Assembly: GCA_023334545.1 (NCBI GenBank)
Contig: JAADVB010000032.1
Coordinates: 1 to 64,000 of the forward strand
From: Salisapilia sapeloensis
Taxonomy: Eukaryota; Oomycota; Peronosporomycetes; Peronosporales; Salisapiliaceae
DNA length: 64,000 nt
Direction: 5' to 3'
Made by a program: the position numbers and the translations under genes. The notes under the pieces are model-generated. The model worked only from the letters and a program-made list of their open reading frames with translations. It made no database searches and had not been told where the DNA came from. Below, one piece after another: positions 29,967-41,346 of this stretch (position 1 is the stretch's first letter; the number at the start of each line of letters is the position of its first letter).

Positions 29967-32501
29967 ATGACGACAATAGCTGAGCGACTGGAGCGTATGC
30001 GTACGAATCCGCATCGCCGCCAGGTAGGGCAGGTTCCAATGGAGGAAGTCGAACAAGTACTCCAATATCAGCGTGCATTTGTTGCGGAGAAGATCGAATT
30101 TCAAACTGAAGCGATTGATGACTGCGAACACGGTCTGTCAACGCTTCAACATGAAAGAGCGGAGGCGCGGGAGATGCGTCAAATGGCATGGGAAGACCAC
30201 CACTCGCACGAAGTTTTTGGTGAAATAGACAGAATAGCAAAAGCAAAGCAAAAGCGACTGGAATATGAGAGTTCGATGGTAGAAGATCGTCCAACGATAA
30301 CGGATAAACTGAATCTGGCTATTGAGATGAAGTACCTTGAATTCCTTTCTCACGAGCTATCGCTTATGAAGGCAAGGGGTCGCAGCGAATATTTCTGGAC
30401 GAGCTCCAAGTCATCGATGCCTCCATTGCATCGAGCTTGCAAAGGGCGAGAGCGGAGTGTCATAAAATTGCTGCTACAATTCCAAGCTCCATATGAAGCA
30501 TTTGATGCAGATAATCAAGTACAGCATATCAATATCTCTGCCAGTAATTGTTTGCTCACAAGTGAATCTAGAACATATTTCAATTCGTTGCCAGTATGAT
30601 CGACTCCAGTGCAGTCTTTGGCTGGCTGCTAGAGGAACTTCCGGAGAATAAGAACTATCTACTACTCGACTTGGACCGAGACGATCGATCTCTCCTTCAC
30701 TTGGCCGCTTTATCTGGAAATGCAGAAATACTTTCGATCTTGATAGGCCGATGGCTTCCGGACATCGCACTGTCCTTGACTAGTTTAAAGTCAAAAGCGT
30801 CAGGTGATACGGCCCTACATCTTGCAGCACTCTTTGGGCAGAAACAATGCATCCGTCGTCTGTTAGATATTGACACTAGTACGTCCATCGCAGAGAATAA
30901 CGATGGTACAAACCCACTACAATTAGCTCTGAAGCAAACTTTCAACATTAACAGTATCATACAAACCTTTCTCGACCAACTTCAGCACCACCCAAATGAG
31001 CTATCTGACTCCATCTCGGTACTACATCCGATTGAAGGCACGAATTGCCTTCACATGTCCATCGCTAAAGGCTTTCAAGAAGTGACCATACAACTTATCA
31101 GTGCAGTTCAAAGCGAGACATTAGATGTCGGTACATCGATTGGAGACTGGAAACCCATACATCTCGCTCTTCTGACTCAAAGTCGTCTTGTTATCAAAGA
31201 ACTTCTTCGAGTCCAGGCTAATGTAGATGCTGTCAATGAAAATGGCCAAACACCTCTTCTTCAAGCTTGTATTAGTGCCCACTACGATATTGTTCGGCTT
31301 TTATTAGATGCTGGAGCAAATGCCGCTCACCAGAATCATCAGTTACATTCAGCTCTGCACTACCTCGCGTCCTTTTGCCAAGATGAGTCACTGTTTGAAG
31401 ATATCATAGCTGCCGGTGGTGATGTGAACGCGCAGACAGTAAAATTGAACACCCCACTTCACTTTGCTGCAATGGTTGGCAATCAAGTAGCTGTCAGAAT
31501 ACTTTTGGCGCATGGTGCTAATCCAAGAACAACGAATGCTGATAAGAAGAGCATTGTCTATCTTGCAAAGAAATGGAGGTAAGTTCTTACTTTCGAGGAT
31601 TAGTCATCAATTGGTTACTCATTCGGTTTACCACGTCCTTAGACATCGTGAGGTCGAAGCAATGATAAGAGCACAAGCTGATGATGAATATGATAGTTGC
31701 TTTAACGATGACAATGCTCAAAGTACTGGACGTCGATCACCCGGCCAACTATCAAAAGCAGGCCTGATCGGTAATCAGGTAGACCGAATGCCCTCTCGTT
31801 CTGCCGGTTTTACTCGTAGCCGAATTGAACCGAGACCACAAACGGCATTCTCGGATAGCTGTACACCAGCGCCATCAAGTGAACTAATCGTTAAAAATGA
31901 TACTACAGAATCACAGCAGGCCATTAAAGACGAAGACGATGAGTTGATAATTGAAACTCCGCTCCCAGAAACTATAGCTACAGACATCGCTAACAGTAAA
32001 GGTTCAAGTGGAAGTGATTCAGCCTCGCCAATTATCATCCGACCTCCAACTTGTACATTTCGACGTCTAGCTAAACTACACAACGAAGACAATAATTCAA
32101 CCGGACCATCCCCATTCCAGGTGTTTCAATGCTCATCAGCAAACAGCACATCCCCTTTGCGGCCTGTGACACCAGTACGTGACCCTGCTCATCATGCAAA
32201 GGAAAAAGGGGATCTAGAACACTTGATACAACCTCTTGAGAAGTATGCGTTACGAATACCAAAGAAATATATTGATCATCGGCTACAGAAGGACCCTGTG
32301 CATGTTCCATGGGAACTCACAGAACCCATTCCAGCTGCTGAATGCCAGTATCCGACGTTGGAAAGACGCCTAGCTCCAACACTCGCGAATGTAAAAATCA
32401 GTCGCATTCGAAGTCACTTTGCCAACTTTAAACCGCTCTACTGGCCGAGTCAAGCAAATGTCGATTCCTCCGCACGGAAGCTTTCTTCGTCCACAACATA
32501 G
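29967..32501 (+). CDS. Ankyrin-repeat protein with N-terminal coiled coil
   Basis: Proposed exons: 29967-30561, 30615-31578 and 31643-32501 (805 residues). The N-terminus (MTTIAERLERMRTNPHRRQ) is helical and charged. An isolated ankyrin unit, PPLHRACKGRERSVIKLLLQ, precedes the first intron. Clear repeats follow: RSLLHLAALSGNAEILSILI, DTALHLAALFGQKQCIRRLL, KPIHLALLTQSRLVIKELL, TPLLQACISAHYDIVRLLLD and TPLHFAAMVGNQVAVRILLA. The last part is disordered and acidic, with a basic end. The second intron (GTAAGT...TTAG, 64 bp) is convincing. The first junction is not: a phase-compatible 53-bp intron with donor GTGAAT is proposed, but other choices exist, and as read the two frames overlap by ATGA at 30596-30599. 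The stop lies inside the convergent B9 gene. It is a protein-interaction scaffold; its partner is unknown. Confidence 0.78.
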
Positions 32502-33213
32502 ATTCATTCCGATTGTCAAAAGATACTTGATTTGTATGATTGGTGAAAGATATGCTGTGTATGCAGTTGATACGAACGTGTAGTCGTCCAACTTCTTTCG
32601 GCCTAGTTTGTAAACCTGCAACATCCTTTGTGTTGATGGCTCGTTGGTTGTCACCGTAAAGCATTGGCTTTGGAGTATAGTCTACCATTCCAAGCTGCAA
32701 AGCAAGACGCTGTAAATACCCCATCGGCTCCAGCTGCATGATTGGTAACTCAACTACCTGCTCTTTAGTAGACGTAAGGGGAATAGCAAAATTAGCGGTC
32801 CCGTGGAGGTGTTGCTCATTAAAAAAGTCCAGCCTCCAAACTTGAATTTCAAGTCCTGGCCAAGATCGAGGATAGTGTGCAGACGCGATAGCAAGATGGA
32901 ATTCGACAGGTTGCGTCCACACAACATCGAGATTTGTCTTTTTATCATTGCTGATGAAACTCGAGGACTGTTGAGTTGAGTGAAATGCACAAACGTGAGT
33001 CCAACCACATTCTTCGCCTTGGATAACTTGCCAACGATGATTCGCATTGGAGCGGCTATCAATATCGACAACTCTCCATCTGCAAAAGAAACTCTGATCT
33101 TGGCTCGGATGAAGACTTAGTCGATCAAAGCAGCTTTGCAAATAAGATTTATGAGCCCAAAGAAGTTGAGATGCACCAATAAGTTCGCCTTGTACAACAA
33201 CATCCAAGGACAT
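32428..33213 (-). CDS. B9 domain-containing protein (B9D2-like), ciliary transition zone
   Basis: 261 residues, no intron needed. The chosen ATG begins MSLDVVVQGELIGAS, matching the start of B9D2 proteins; an ATG 54 bp upstream is less likely. The B9 (C2-like) fold is visible: FFCRWRVVDID, HRWQVIQGEECGWT, VVWTQPVEFHLAIAS, SWPGLEIQVWRLDFFNEQHL, HGTANFAIPL, LEPMGYLQRLALQLG and RLHVRINCIHS. B9D1/B9D2/MKS1 form a complex at the base of the cilium that gates entry of membrane proteins. Compared with animal B9D2 (about 175 residues) it carries an insert after GAS and a C-terminal extension. It overlaps the 3' end of the ankyrin gene tail-to-tail by 74 bp. B9D1 is the alternative assignment. Confidence 0.78.
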   Translation of the reverse strand: MSLDVVVQGELIGASQLLWAHKSYLQSCFDRLSLHPSQDQSFFCRWRVVDIDSRSNANHRWQVIQGEECGWTHVCAFHSTQQSSSFISNDKKTNLDVVWTQPVEFHLAIASAHYPRSWPGLEIQVWRLDFFNEQHLHGTANFAIPLTSTKEQVVELPIMQLEPMGYLQRLALQLGMVDYTPKPMLYGDNQRAINTKDVAGLQTRPKEVGRLHVRINCIHSISFTNHTNQVSFDNRNESMLWTKKASVRRNRHLLDSASRAV

Positions 33214-33334
33214 GTTTCTACCAAGTGTCGCTTCAGCATAAAGTAACTTGAAACTCTCAAAGTGCATGTATTTGATTAGAAATTGAATCGAACTGTATAG
33301 AGTCTTTCGATGTAATCCACTGCATTATTTTTTC

Positions 33335-35374
33335 TTATCTTGCTGTGGAAGGCGCTAGCAACGGTGCTTCGTCCGGATCATCTACCCGGCCCTCATTATC
33401 TGTCCTAGCTAAACCTTTCTCCATGTCATCTACGTCTTCCATATCGACACCGTCCCACATCAACCGCAAATCTCCAGGGTTCTGCCATGCAGTCATAGTC
33501 AGCGTACCTAATGTCAAAGGCACGAGGTACATCAACGCTGGCTGTCCAGTTTGCGTCAACGCTACTGCCACATTGGCCATAGCCAGACCAACTGCATACG
33601 CGATGCCAACTACAGTGTAGTATCCACTTCCGCCATAAACTTCCGAGTAATCAGCTCTGAGCGCAAACGAAAGCAACATTCCTGGCAAGATAATATCTCC
33701 GAGACCTAGCAGACTACTTCCACCAAGCCAGCTAAAGAAACGAGGGATTTGCAGCAGCATCGGCATTAACTCTGGATCGACACAAGCAGGGTAGTCTGGA
33801 TATCTCTCACAAAAGTCTACACCAGGATACCCTTTCCTGCTGGAAGCAGGAGGACCCCCAGTTGCCACATCTTGCATGACACTACTACCGAAAAGCAGTG
33901 GCGAGATGAAGACGAAAAAGACGTCATAGGCAAAAGCTAGAGAAAGAAGGATTAAACCAACTTTAAGACTAGGCAGACGGACATTCCGAAGGAACACAAA
34001 GCACAAGCATACGCCAAAAGTATCCTGGATGGCCCACCATGTACGACGGTGGACATACCACAAGGCAGCGATGGTGAGACTTGTAGCGTATCCTGCGATT
34101 TCAGCCACAGACACCATGTTGTCAGTGATGAAAGACGGAGATTTAAACTGTTTCGACGCGAGGGTAGATGGAAGAACAAACTGCCATGCCGGGACGGCAA
34201 CAAGGTGACCAAAGGCATCAAAGGATGCTATGCAGAAGAGGAGAGGGAGGACGACGCCAATGTTGACATAGTACAATAAGGTCAGGAACAATCCGGCACA
34301 GATGATGAAAGCAACAGCGTGCTTGGCTTCAATCTCCCATATGCCATTGTCCTCCTGTGATCCAGATTGACGTCGGATAACGGGTCCAGTCGGTGCAGGT
34401 GCCGTAATTCGATGTGTACGAAGTTTCCACTGATACCGCTCATAGGCCGCAGAGTAGTAGGCTGCAGCAAGTGCTGTTGCAACGCCCAATGCCCATATTG
34501 TGATGGATGAAAAGTCTAGCAAAGGGAATGGACGTTCTGACATTTTCATGAGCAAGTCCGGGTACTTTGCTAGTGCATTATGCAGCATGAGTCCTTCGGC
34601 GATTGTAATGTACCCGACTGGAATGGACACTTGTCGAGTAGCACTCGTGTTCTGTGCACCCATGATGATAAACTTATCCCACATACAGCAGAGCTGATGT
34701 CCTCCTTTGCCACTATCAAAGACTCCTGTCGCTACGCATAGGTCAGACTCGCACAAATTGTTCGTATAACACGTCGGATGGTCTGTCTCCCACGCCGGTG
34801 TTTCCAGTGTAGGTACATAGGCTTCTCCATGACTACAATCGTATTCAAATGGTGGCTTTACCACTGAAGTGTCCTTTCCTCTTGGCACAGTTGCCACAAG
34901 GGACGTCGTATCGTTGCGTTCTGCACCGTGGATAGCATTATAAATAGCTTCTTTCGTGCTCCGAATAACAATGGCAGATGCACCGGCATTTTGTGCATTC
35001 GCTGCTTTCTCTGAGAATGAGCAATTGCCTCGATCAACAATGACCGTCGCGTGGTTCACAGACGCATGGTCGAAATCGCTCGCATTGCAGCCTAGTGCTG
35101 TACGAGGATGTAGCTCATACAAAGGGTTCCATCTAGCATAAGAATGCCGTGGAAATTTTCCTCCCCATCCACCATTTCGACTCGGAGCTGCTAGAAATTC
35201 GCCAAATTTAGGTTGATCGAGGTGCTTATGAGGCACTTGTTCCAAAGTGAGGAGTCCTGTTGGTACCACAGCAAGACAGAAGTTTGTGTGATAGATATGA
35301 AACAATCCTATCAAAGTCCACGTCGTATATAAGACAGACAGAAGCCTTGACATCGAAGCGAAGGATCTGCCCAT
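33335..35374 (-). CDS. Signal peptide peptidase-like intramembrane aspartyl protease with PA domain
   Basis: 679 residues from the ATG at 35374; another in-frame ATG at 35434 would add 20 residues before the signal sequence. A hydrophobic signal peptide (LLSVLYTTWTLIGLFHIYH) leads into a luminal protease-associated domain (NHATVIVDRGNCSFSEKA, NAGASAIVIRS) with several Cys. About nine membrane helices follow and carry the three catalytic signatures: FAYDVFFVFISP (YD), GLGDIILPGML (GxGD) and QPALMYLVP (PAL). The PA domain and signal peptide place it with SPPL2-type enzymes of the endolysosomal/secretory membranes, which clip type II transmembrane stubs, rather than ER SPP. The C-terminal tail is acidic (DVDDMEKGLARTD). 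Confidence 0.95.
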   Translation of the reverse strand: MGRSFASMSRLLSVLYTTWTLIGLFHIYHTNFCLAVVPTGLLTLEQVPHKHLDQPKFGEFLAAPSRNGGWGGKFPRHSYARWNPLYELHPRTALGCNASDFDHASVNHATVIVDRGNCSFSEKAANAQNAGASAIVIRSTKEAIYNAIHGAERNDTTSLVATVPRGKDTSVVKPPFEYDCSHGEAYVPTLETPAWETDHPTCYTNNLCESDLCVATGVFDSGKGGHQLCCMWDKFIIMGAQNTSATRQVSIPVGYITIAEGLMLHNALAKYPDLLMKMSERPFPLLDFSSITIWALGVATALAAAYYSAAYERYQWKLRTHRITAPAPTGPVIRRQSGSQEDNGIWEIEAKHAVAFIICAGLFLTLLYYVNIGVVLPLLFCIASFDAFGHLVAVPAWQFVLPSTLASKQFKSPSFITDNMVSVAEIAGYATSLTIAALWYVHRRTWWAIQDTFGVCLCFVFLRNVRLPSLKVGLILLSLAFAYDVFFVFISPLLFGSSVMQDVATGGPPASSRKGYPGVDFCERYPDYPACVDPELMPMLLQIPRFFSWLGGSSLLGLGDIILPGMLLSFALRADYSEVYGGSGYYTVVGIAYAVGLAMANVAVALTQTGQPALMYLVPLTLGTLTMTAWQNPGDLRLMWDGVDMEDVDDMEKGLARTDNEGRVDDPDEAPLLAPSTAR

Positions 35375-35434
35375 CTTTTTGCTCTTCGACGTCGAAACGG
35401 ATAAATTATGCTTGATGTTGCACGAAGGTAACAT

Positions 35435-36274
35435 GTAGCCATTCAGTCATTAACATCAAGATGCATCCACGAAAAGGTAGGAAGGAAGAGGAGACTTTGC
35501 AAGACTAAGTGACAAGCCAATTCGAAAGAGCTACTACCAACCTCAGCAGAGCATAATTATCATTTAGATGGAACTGTGTCTAGGGTAGAAAAGAATTTTA
35601 TTTCGTTTTACAGCATTGCTGCCTTTGAAGGCTTCTCGAAGCAGATCCATTGGACAGTTGGAGAGGAATGACTAGCCCAATGTACAAAAAGTCGATGTCG
35701 ATTTCCACACTCTCGTCGGTCGACCGCGAAAGCTTTATTGCCACCCTTACAAAGTGAAAGCTCTGATGGCAATAGCCTGAGATAGCTAGAGGTCAAATAT
35801 ATGACTATGCTTTCCACCTCCCGCACCTTGCACCACTTCAAGAGACAGAGAATCCTTCTTTATTTGCATATTCGACTACCCTTCTCCCTTTTATAACAGG
35901 GCGTTGTTTGCACAACTCAATTAATTTGAAGGTTTCTTGACATGATCAGTCTTTTGGTCTTTCCATGCCCTCTTTGTCAGTGTGCTATGAGCATGGATTA
36001 GTTAGTTTAATTTCAGCTGACGAGCTACGGGATCCAATCGCCAAAAGTTCTGATCGGCGCAATGCTGTTGGAGGAAGGAACGTTGACACTACAGCTTTAG
36101 TTCGAAATGATATTGAGATCCAAGGGGATGTAGAAGATTTCGATAGGATCCCAGAAGTTTTGCCGCTTCTTGAAACACTATTTAGTAAACGAGAGGAAGA
36201 AGAGCATTTAAAAGAAGAGAAATATGTCGGTGAAGAAACATTGTGAAAGCGGTAAAGACCGCCGTATAAAACTA
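35435..36274. other. 840-bp interval with two weak small ORFs
   Basis: No secure gene. Two candidates were noted. On the minus strand, 35608-35841 encodes 77 residues and is followed directly by an AATAAAAT signal; it contains several potential splice sites, so its true structure is unclear. On the plus strand, 35965-36246 encodes 93 residues, acidic and helical at the end (LLETLFSKREEEEHLKEEK). Neither resembles a known family. It is not settled whether either is a complete gene or an exon. Confidence 0.35.
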
Positions 36275-36856
36275 TCATTTGGTTGTATCATTCGTTTTCT
36301 CCTCATCTACCAACTCGTTTTCTTGGTTTATGGGCAAGACAACATCCTTTGGTGGTGAGCTTGTGGTCCCTCCTGCCACCGTCGAGTCTGCTTGCCATAC
36401 TTTGTAAAGGCATACTCCTGCCACGACTTTCGACAAGTCACACACAACCATGGCAATGACTGCAAAGCGATGTGTATTACATCCTGGAAAGTAGTCTGTT
36501 GCGCCACCACAACTTAGTATAGATACGCCTGTGGTGCCACAGAACTGGTCATAGAAGACGCTTCCAGTAGCCCATAAGCCGATCCAAATGAGATTGGTAA
36601 CGACCGAAGTACCGGCGACCCCAAGAGGTAGTAGGAGCTCATTCCATGAATGGGACTGGATGTACTCAGGACAAAACCAGGCTAATGCCCATAAAGCAAG
36701 AGCAAAATTATACGCTGGAAATGCAACATACGAGAGCTGCATGAGCAAACTACTCACGAGTTGCACCCATATCGATCTTTGTATCATTTTCCATCGCTTC
36801 TTCTGCCGATGCTCAAGCGTAGATGTGCGTGGTAGACTCAATGTCCCGTCTGACAT
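36275..36856 (-). CDS. Four-helix membrane protein, unknown
   Basis: 193 residues from the ATG at 36856. Upstream codons are open, but the next ATG would extend into the 3' part of the neighbouring gene. After a basic N-terminus (RQKKRWKMIQRS), helices are visible at WVQLVSSLLMQLSYVAF, NFALALWALAWF, LGVAGTSVVTNLIWIGLW and RFAVIAMVVCDLSKVVAGVCL. A Cys-containing loop (CGTTGVSILSCGGATDYFPGC) lies between helices 3 and 4. The tail is acidic and cytosolic in style. No family was recognised. Same strand as the TPR gene, 88 bp downstream of it. Confidence 0.65.
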   Translation of the reverse strand: MSDGTLSLPRTSTLEHRQKKRWKMIQRSIWVQLVSSLLMQLSYVAFPAYNFALALWALAWFCPEYIQSHSWNELLLPLGVAGTSVVTNLIWIGLWATGSVFYDQFCGTTGVSILSCGGATDYFPGCNTHRFAVIAMVVCDLSKVVAGVCLYKVWQADSTVAGGTTSSPPKDVVLPINQENELVDEEKTNDTTK

Positions 36857-36944
36857 GGTGCGTACCTCTTTATTTAAATGTAAACATAGCAACCGTTTCG
36901 TTGGTACAAATCGACTCGCGTAAAGGTTTCGTCCGTTCATTAGC

Positions 36945-38975
36945 TCAATTATCAGATCTGACATCCGCAAGAGTTTTCGTGAATCCTACTGACCTCTCCT
37001 CCCTACGTCTACGGAGTTGCTGACCTAAATGACGAAGAATTAAAATATCTAGGTCTTGCAGACATCGTTCTGGAATAACGCCTTGATCGGACTGCTCCAG
37101 CACATGACTGCGTACAGTAACGGAGGTTTGTCGATGTTGCTGGGAGGCCTTGCGCTCGAGACTATCTATCTTTCGTAATGCATTTTGCTCTGCTTCGTCG
37201 TTCTGCTTGTCTATCTGGCCTAGGTTAAGAGCTTGCTTCCATCCCCTCGCCTCCAGCCACAAGTCACCTGCAGCATCCACCTCACCCTTCCGCCAGAGCA
37301 GGAGGGTAAGATTGTATTTAATAGCGATTGAAGATGAAAATAACTGCAGTCCTTTGTGCAGCACCGATATGCCTACATCGGCGCCTTGAACACATGTAGC
37401 AGCAGATGATAGGTTCACGAGCGTGGCTTCATACGCGAGTAGAAGTTCATTCATGACACCATCCATCTCTAAATCATCCTTTCTCGATACGAGACTGGAA
37501 AGGAACGGTTCTACCATCTCGTTCAGGTGATGTTGACAATCTTGAATACGCTCTAGGCAGAGTAGAGCATCGGCCTTGTATAACTGCAAGTATGAGATTG
37601 CTTGCATCTCTTGGGCAGTAGTGGGAGGTCCGAGAGAGGAGAGATAGCCTTCACATTTGCGAAGGGCAAGCGTTGGACGATTGCTCTGTTTAACAGGTTT
37701 TCGAACTTGTTAGCAATCGTAGCTACTCGTCGTATGTATGACATATTGAAGATTGTACTTGAAGGTTGGCATATATGTAGTCTTGGATAGCTTCCAGCCA
37801 TTCCTCTTGAGCGGATGTGTATCTCTTCAATGTAAAGTACTCTTCAAAGTATCCTATTGCTTGATCCCAGTTCCCTAATATTCGTCACTAAGCCACCGTA
37901 GTTAGAATAGCGAAGGTTACATTTTACCGTTATTCATAGCCGCACTTGCTAGTCGTCTCTGTAGCTCAGATGCAGGAAGTGTAGAGCCCCAAGATACCGG
38001 AAGCACCTGATCTAAAATATCCTTTTGAAAGACATTAAGCATTCCTTCTTTGCATCCACTCTCGCTGTCGTGAAGTTCCAATGCTTTTGTGTAATGCTTT
38101 AGCATCTGTATCTGAGCAACATAGTTTTCCCATGAATCCAATAGGACGGCGTAGTTGGCAATACTACTCGGAAGATTTGGTCTAATTTCTAAAGACCTCT
38201 TTAAATCTGCAGCAGCTTGCTTCGTATCTTGAATATGTTTCTTTGCTTGGACCCAGGCACTTAAGTTTAAACATGATGTCACTTCATAGTCACTTTGTAA
38301 ACATGTTCGTAGTTCGTCTGCTGCAGCGTCAATGTCTCCGCATCGGTACATCGCGACGGCACGCCAGTAAGCTACTAGGCCATACCATGGACTCGGATTG
38401 GGCTCATTATTGAAACGGTGCTTTTGGATGTGATCAAGATGATCGAGCGCTTGCTTCGGGTTATTCTCTAAAAGTAAAGAGATTATGGAGAGTAAGAAGC
38501 GAGCATGCACACAAAGAAGAGGGCTGTCGGATTGGCGGTCGATTATAATAGTAAGCCATTCGACTATTGTGAATGTAGGATGTTGATGGCGAAGCCAAAA
38601 GATAGCGAGGGTGATTGCCAGTCGGACGATTGGCAGAGCAGGACATTGTCTATTGGCAAGCAACATACGCAAATTTCTTTTTGCATATAGTTCTTCCATC
38701 TGCAATGTCTTTTGGCTGTCTAGATCATTCGATTGATCGTCTTCTGGCTCTACAATCGATTCAGCTTGCCGATAGTACCCACCCAGCTTTGCTATTGCCC
38801 TCATTAATTGGCTATCAGTCATGGAGGATGAATCCGAAAGAGATTCTTTTGCATCACTTATGACTTCGTCCACATATGCATTCACTAGCAAAAGTTTTTG
38901 CTCTCTAGATGTAGAGCTATTGACAGCTAAAGCAGCTCGTAGCTCCTCTTCGAGGCGTCCAACTTTCGTGTCCAT
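36945..38975 (-). CDS. Helical-repeat (TPR-like) protein, unknown
   Basis: Three exons: 37928-38975, 37759-37874 and 36945-37685 (introns 53 and 73 bp), 634 residues in phase. Helix-turn-helix pairs of TPR character run through much of the protein: PWYGLVAYWRAVAMYRCGDI, TSCLNLSAWVQAKKHI, SSIANYAVLLDSWENYVAQI, GNWDQAIGYFEEYFTL, SYLQLYKADALLCLERIQD and IAIKYNLTLLLWRKGEVDAA. The last about 110 residues are charged and basic. The start at MDTKVGRLEEEL is chosen because upstream sequence in the same frame is not protein-like. The middle exon is only 116 nt. No specific family could be assigned; a scaffold in trafficking or ciliogenesis is possible but unsupported. Confidence 0.72.
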
Positions 38976-39699
38976 GTTTGTTGTTTGCTGGCATACAAAA
39001 GTTAGATGAGAAGTATAAGAAAACATGTACACAACGCGGAACAACTTCAAATCAAAATGTCATTTTAGCTGTCGTCTGGTATTTAGCAAAGGATTGTAGC
39101 TTGTATTCTCTTCTCGATTTACTTCCTTCTCAAGAAAGACATTTATAGCAGATTAAGTAAAAACAGCCAAAACCCATATTGTGATTTACATCGACGGCTC
39201 TGACTTTTTCATCTGTATATGAAAAGCATTGGTTTGGACAGTATAAACCAAAATGTTGAAACATTGAACGATCGTATTTATCTCGGAAGATGCTCGTTTC
39301 ATTTCAGTTGGCAATGGTGTAAAGTTTGATATGCTTAGTAGTATTGCAGGATGATCAAACTGATCTAACATTAATAAGACGTAAAGATATTCTTGCGAAA
39401 ACTACGAGCTTTACCTTGGTATGATGACCATCAAGTCGATTGTGAGTATATATCAGATTTGACGACGGAGATACCATCAGACTGCAAAAGAAAAGGCAAT
39501 CGTGTAGCAGATAAGGACTACAGCCATACGTAGCGAAGAAATACAATATTGCGAATAGAAATAATTACAATTTGAAAAGAATAGAAAACGAAATGACTTG
39601 AGTCCATTTTTAAAGACATAAATCAAGCTACTGTCTGTAATACTACTCGAAAGCATGCTTTCGAGCACTCCTATCTCTCCATGCTAGTATTCGTTTAAC
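38976..39699. other. AT-rich intergenic, no gene seen
   Basis: About 720 bp between two minus-strand genes, noticeably richer in A/T than the flanking coding DNA. Only chance frames are present. Confidence 0.5.
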
Positions 39700-41139
39700 C
39701 TACGGAAATGGATCTTTTGGAGGTGAGGTTGGCGATGGCACAAGATAGAGTTTTTCCAAGGCTGGCAAATGCGTCACTAGATACTGCAGTAGATCATGCG
39801 TCACGTTCTTCACACCCTTCACCTCGTGCTGCACCATACTAACAATTTCCACCAAAGTCGTGTCATCATTGGACTTTGTAATACGCAGCGCGATCAAAAA
39901 GTCACTGATCCAATTGACTACTTTTTCAGAGGAGCCATCTGAGCGGGATTGAGACGGTAATAAAGTAGTCGCTTTGTTCCTGGAGCTAGAAGCTGAGCTG
40001 CTACTGCTAGAGGCCGATGACTTGGTCCCTTTCGTATGAGCAACTAGCGATGTGTAATCATCTTGCACCAATCGGGCAACCACGACGCATCCTTCTTTAT
40101 GGGTGAATTTAGACAGGATTACAGGAAGTCGCTGAGATGGCATCGATGCATTTATTTGAACCTCGTAAAGCGACAAGCAGGCGGAAAGCATGGAATAGAC
40201 CGCACCCGACTCGCGAATAATTGGAATTAGTCCATTAACCACGTGCTCCTCTTGTAAGACTTTCCATATCTCATCCGCTAATTCATCGACCGATAGACAA
40301 TCTGACAGTTGTCGAGTGCAGCGTGACGCAAATACATTGTCGCTTTTTTTGCTTACTCCGATATACCATCCACGAGATTGGCACTTTTGCTGGAAATTGA
40401 CGGATGAAATAGCAAACGATTCCAAAACATCGAGAGCTTTCTCGGCGTTGACTTGAGCAATACGATCCAGCTGACTTTCAATCTTCTCTTCTGAAAACAC
40501 AAGATGATCTGCTCTGCCTTCGCATTGAGCTTTCCATTCATCTAAAACCTTCATTCGCTGCTCGTACGAAGCATTACTTTGCTCACCACTTTCACTTTGT
40601 CCGCTTAGTTGCGTCTCCTTCCGACGGATATTGGCGTATTCAAACAAAGGAGCCGACGCCACCATTATCCGCAGGTCTTCTTCCCACTTCTGGTGCTTCC
40701 GAAGCTTCTCTCTTAGAAAATTGGATCGATCGGAATGCTGGAGCAACATCTCCGCGAGCTTCCGCTTGTCTCTCCCTTCATGCAATTCTACTTCCTCCTT
40801 GTCCAATTCTTGATGAAGAGCGTTGACTTCAATTTCCGCTTGACGTAGCTGACTCGAAATGTCGGCCAAGGTACCTAGAGTACCTTTTCGACTTTTCTGA
40901 GCAGACTCATTAAAATCAATCTGACGAGAGCTCCTCCTCCTAGATTCCTGGTCGGAACCGCGAAGCGTAATTGGGGCACTTGCACTCACCGTCGATGATG
41001 TCATGGTGGATGTCGACTTGCTCGATCCGTTCGAGTTGTTTCCTTCCGTCTCCATCAAGTCCGCTACATTCTCTCCATCGCCACAAGTTACCACTGGTGG
41101 TGGCTTTATCTCCAACTCTTCCTCTTCTCCTTTCTTCAT
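39700..41139 (-). CDS. Coiled-coil protein with possible START-like C-terminus
   Basis: 479 residues, single exon; the first true ATG is 41139. An acidic, Ser-rich N-terminus is followed by a coiled coil (LRQAEIEVNALHQELDKEEV and onward). The C-terminal half (NFQQKCQSRGWYIGVSK; LSVDELADEIWKVLQ; TLVEIVSMVQHEVKGVKN; LLQYLVTHLPALEKL) has the spacing of the START-like domains that oomycetes often attach to coiled coils, including a final long helix. A Ser-rich low-complexity insert (SSASSSSSSASSS) interrupts it. The START assignment is an inference from overall pattern only. Confidence 0.65.
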   Translation of the reverse strand: MKKGEEEELEIKPPPVVTCGDGENVADLMETEGNNSNGSSKSTSTMTSSTVSASAPITLRGSDQESRRRSSRQIDFNESAQKSRKGTLGTLADISSQLRQAEIEVNALHQELDKEEVELHEGRDKRKLAEMLLQHSDRSNFLREKLRKHQKWEEDLRIMVASAPLFEYANIRRKETQLSGQSESGEQSNASYEQRMKVLDEWKAQCEGRADHLVFSEEKIESQLDRIAQVNAEKALDVLESFAISSVNFQQKCQSRGWYIGVSKKSDNVFASRCTRQLSDCLSVDELADEIWKVLQEEHVVNGLIPIIRESGAVYSMLSACLSLYEVQINASMPSQRLPVILSKFTHKEGCVVVARLVQDDYTSLVAHTKGTKSSASSSSSSASSSRNKATTLLPSQSRSDGSSEKVVNWISDFLIALRITKSNDDTTLVEIVSMVQHEVKGVKNVTHDLLQYLVTHLPALEKLYLVPSPTSPPKDPFP

Positions 41140-41346
41140 ATGCACTGCTTTCAACCGTCCAAGATGCTTTTGCTTCTAGATGCGATGTTCGAGAGTAGTC
41201 GACGATTGTTCTTTATGTCTGGGACCAGGCTCCACGCGGTAGAATTTAGATCAGTTTACTGACCAACTGGACGCTTCTAAAGAAGTGGACGAAATAAAAA
41301 CTAAATAACACCGAATAGACTTGTCATCTTGTTCTTTCGCATACAC

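Noticed and set aside
39970-40020. Ser-rich codon run as a possible microsatellite
   Set aside because: It lies inside an open coding frame as a short low-complexity linker; the codons are mixed and not a perfect repeat.
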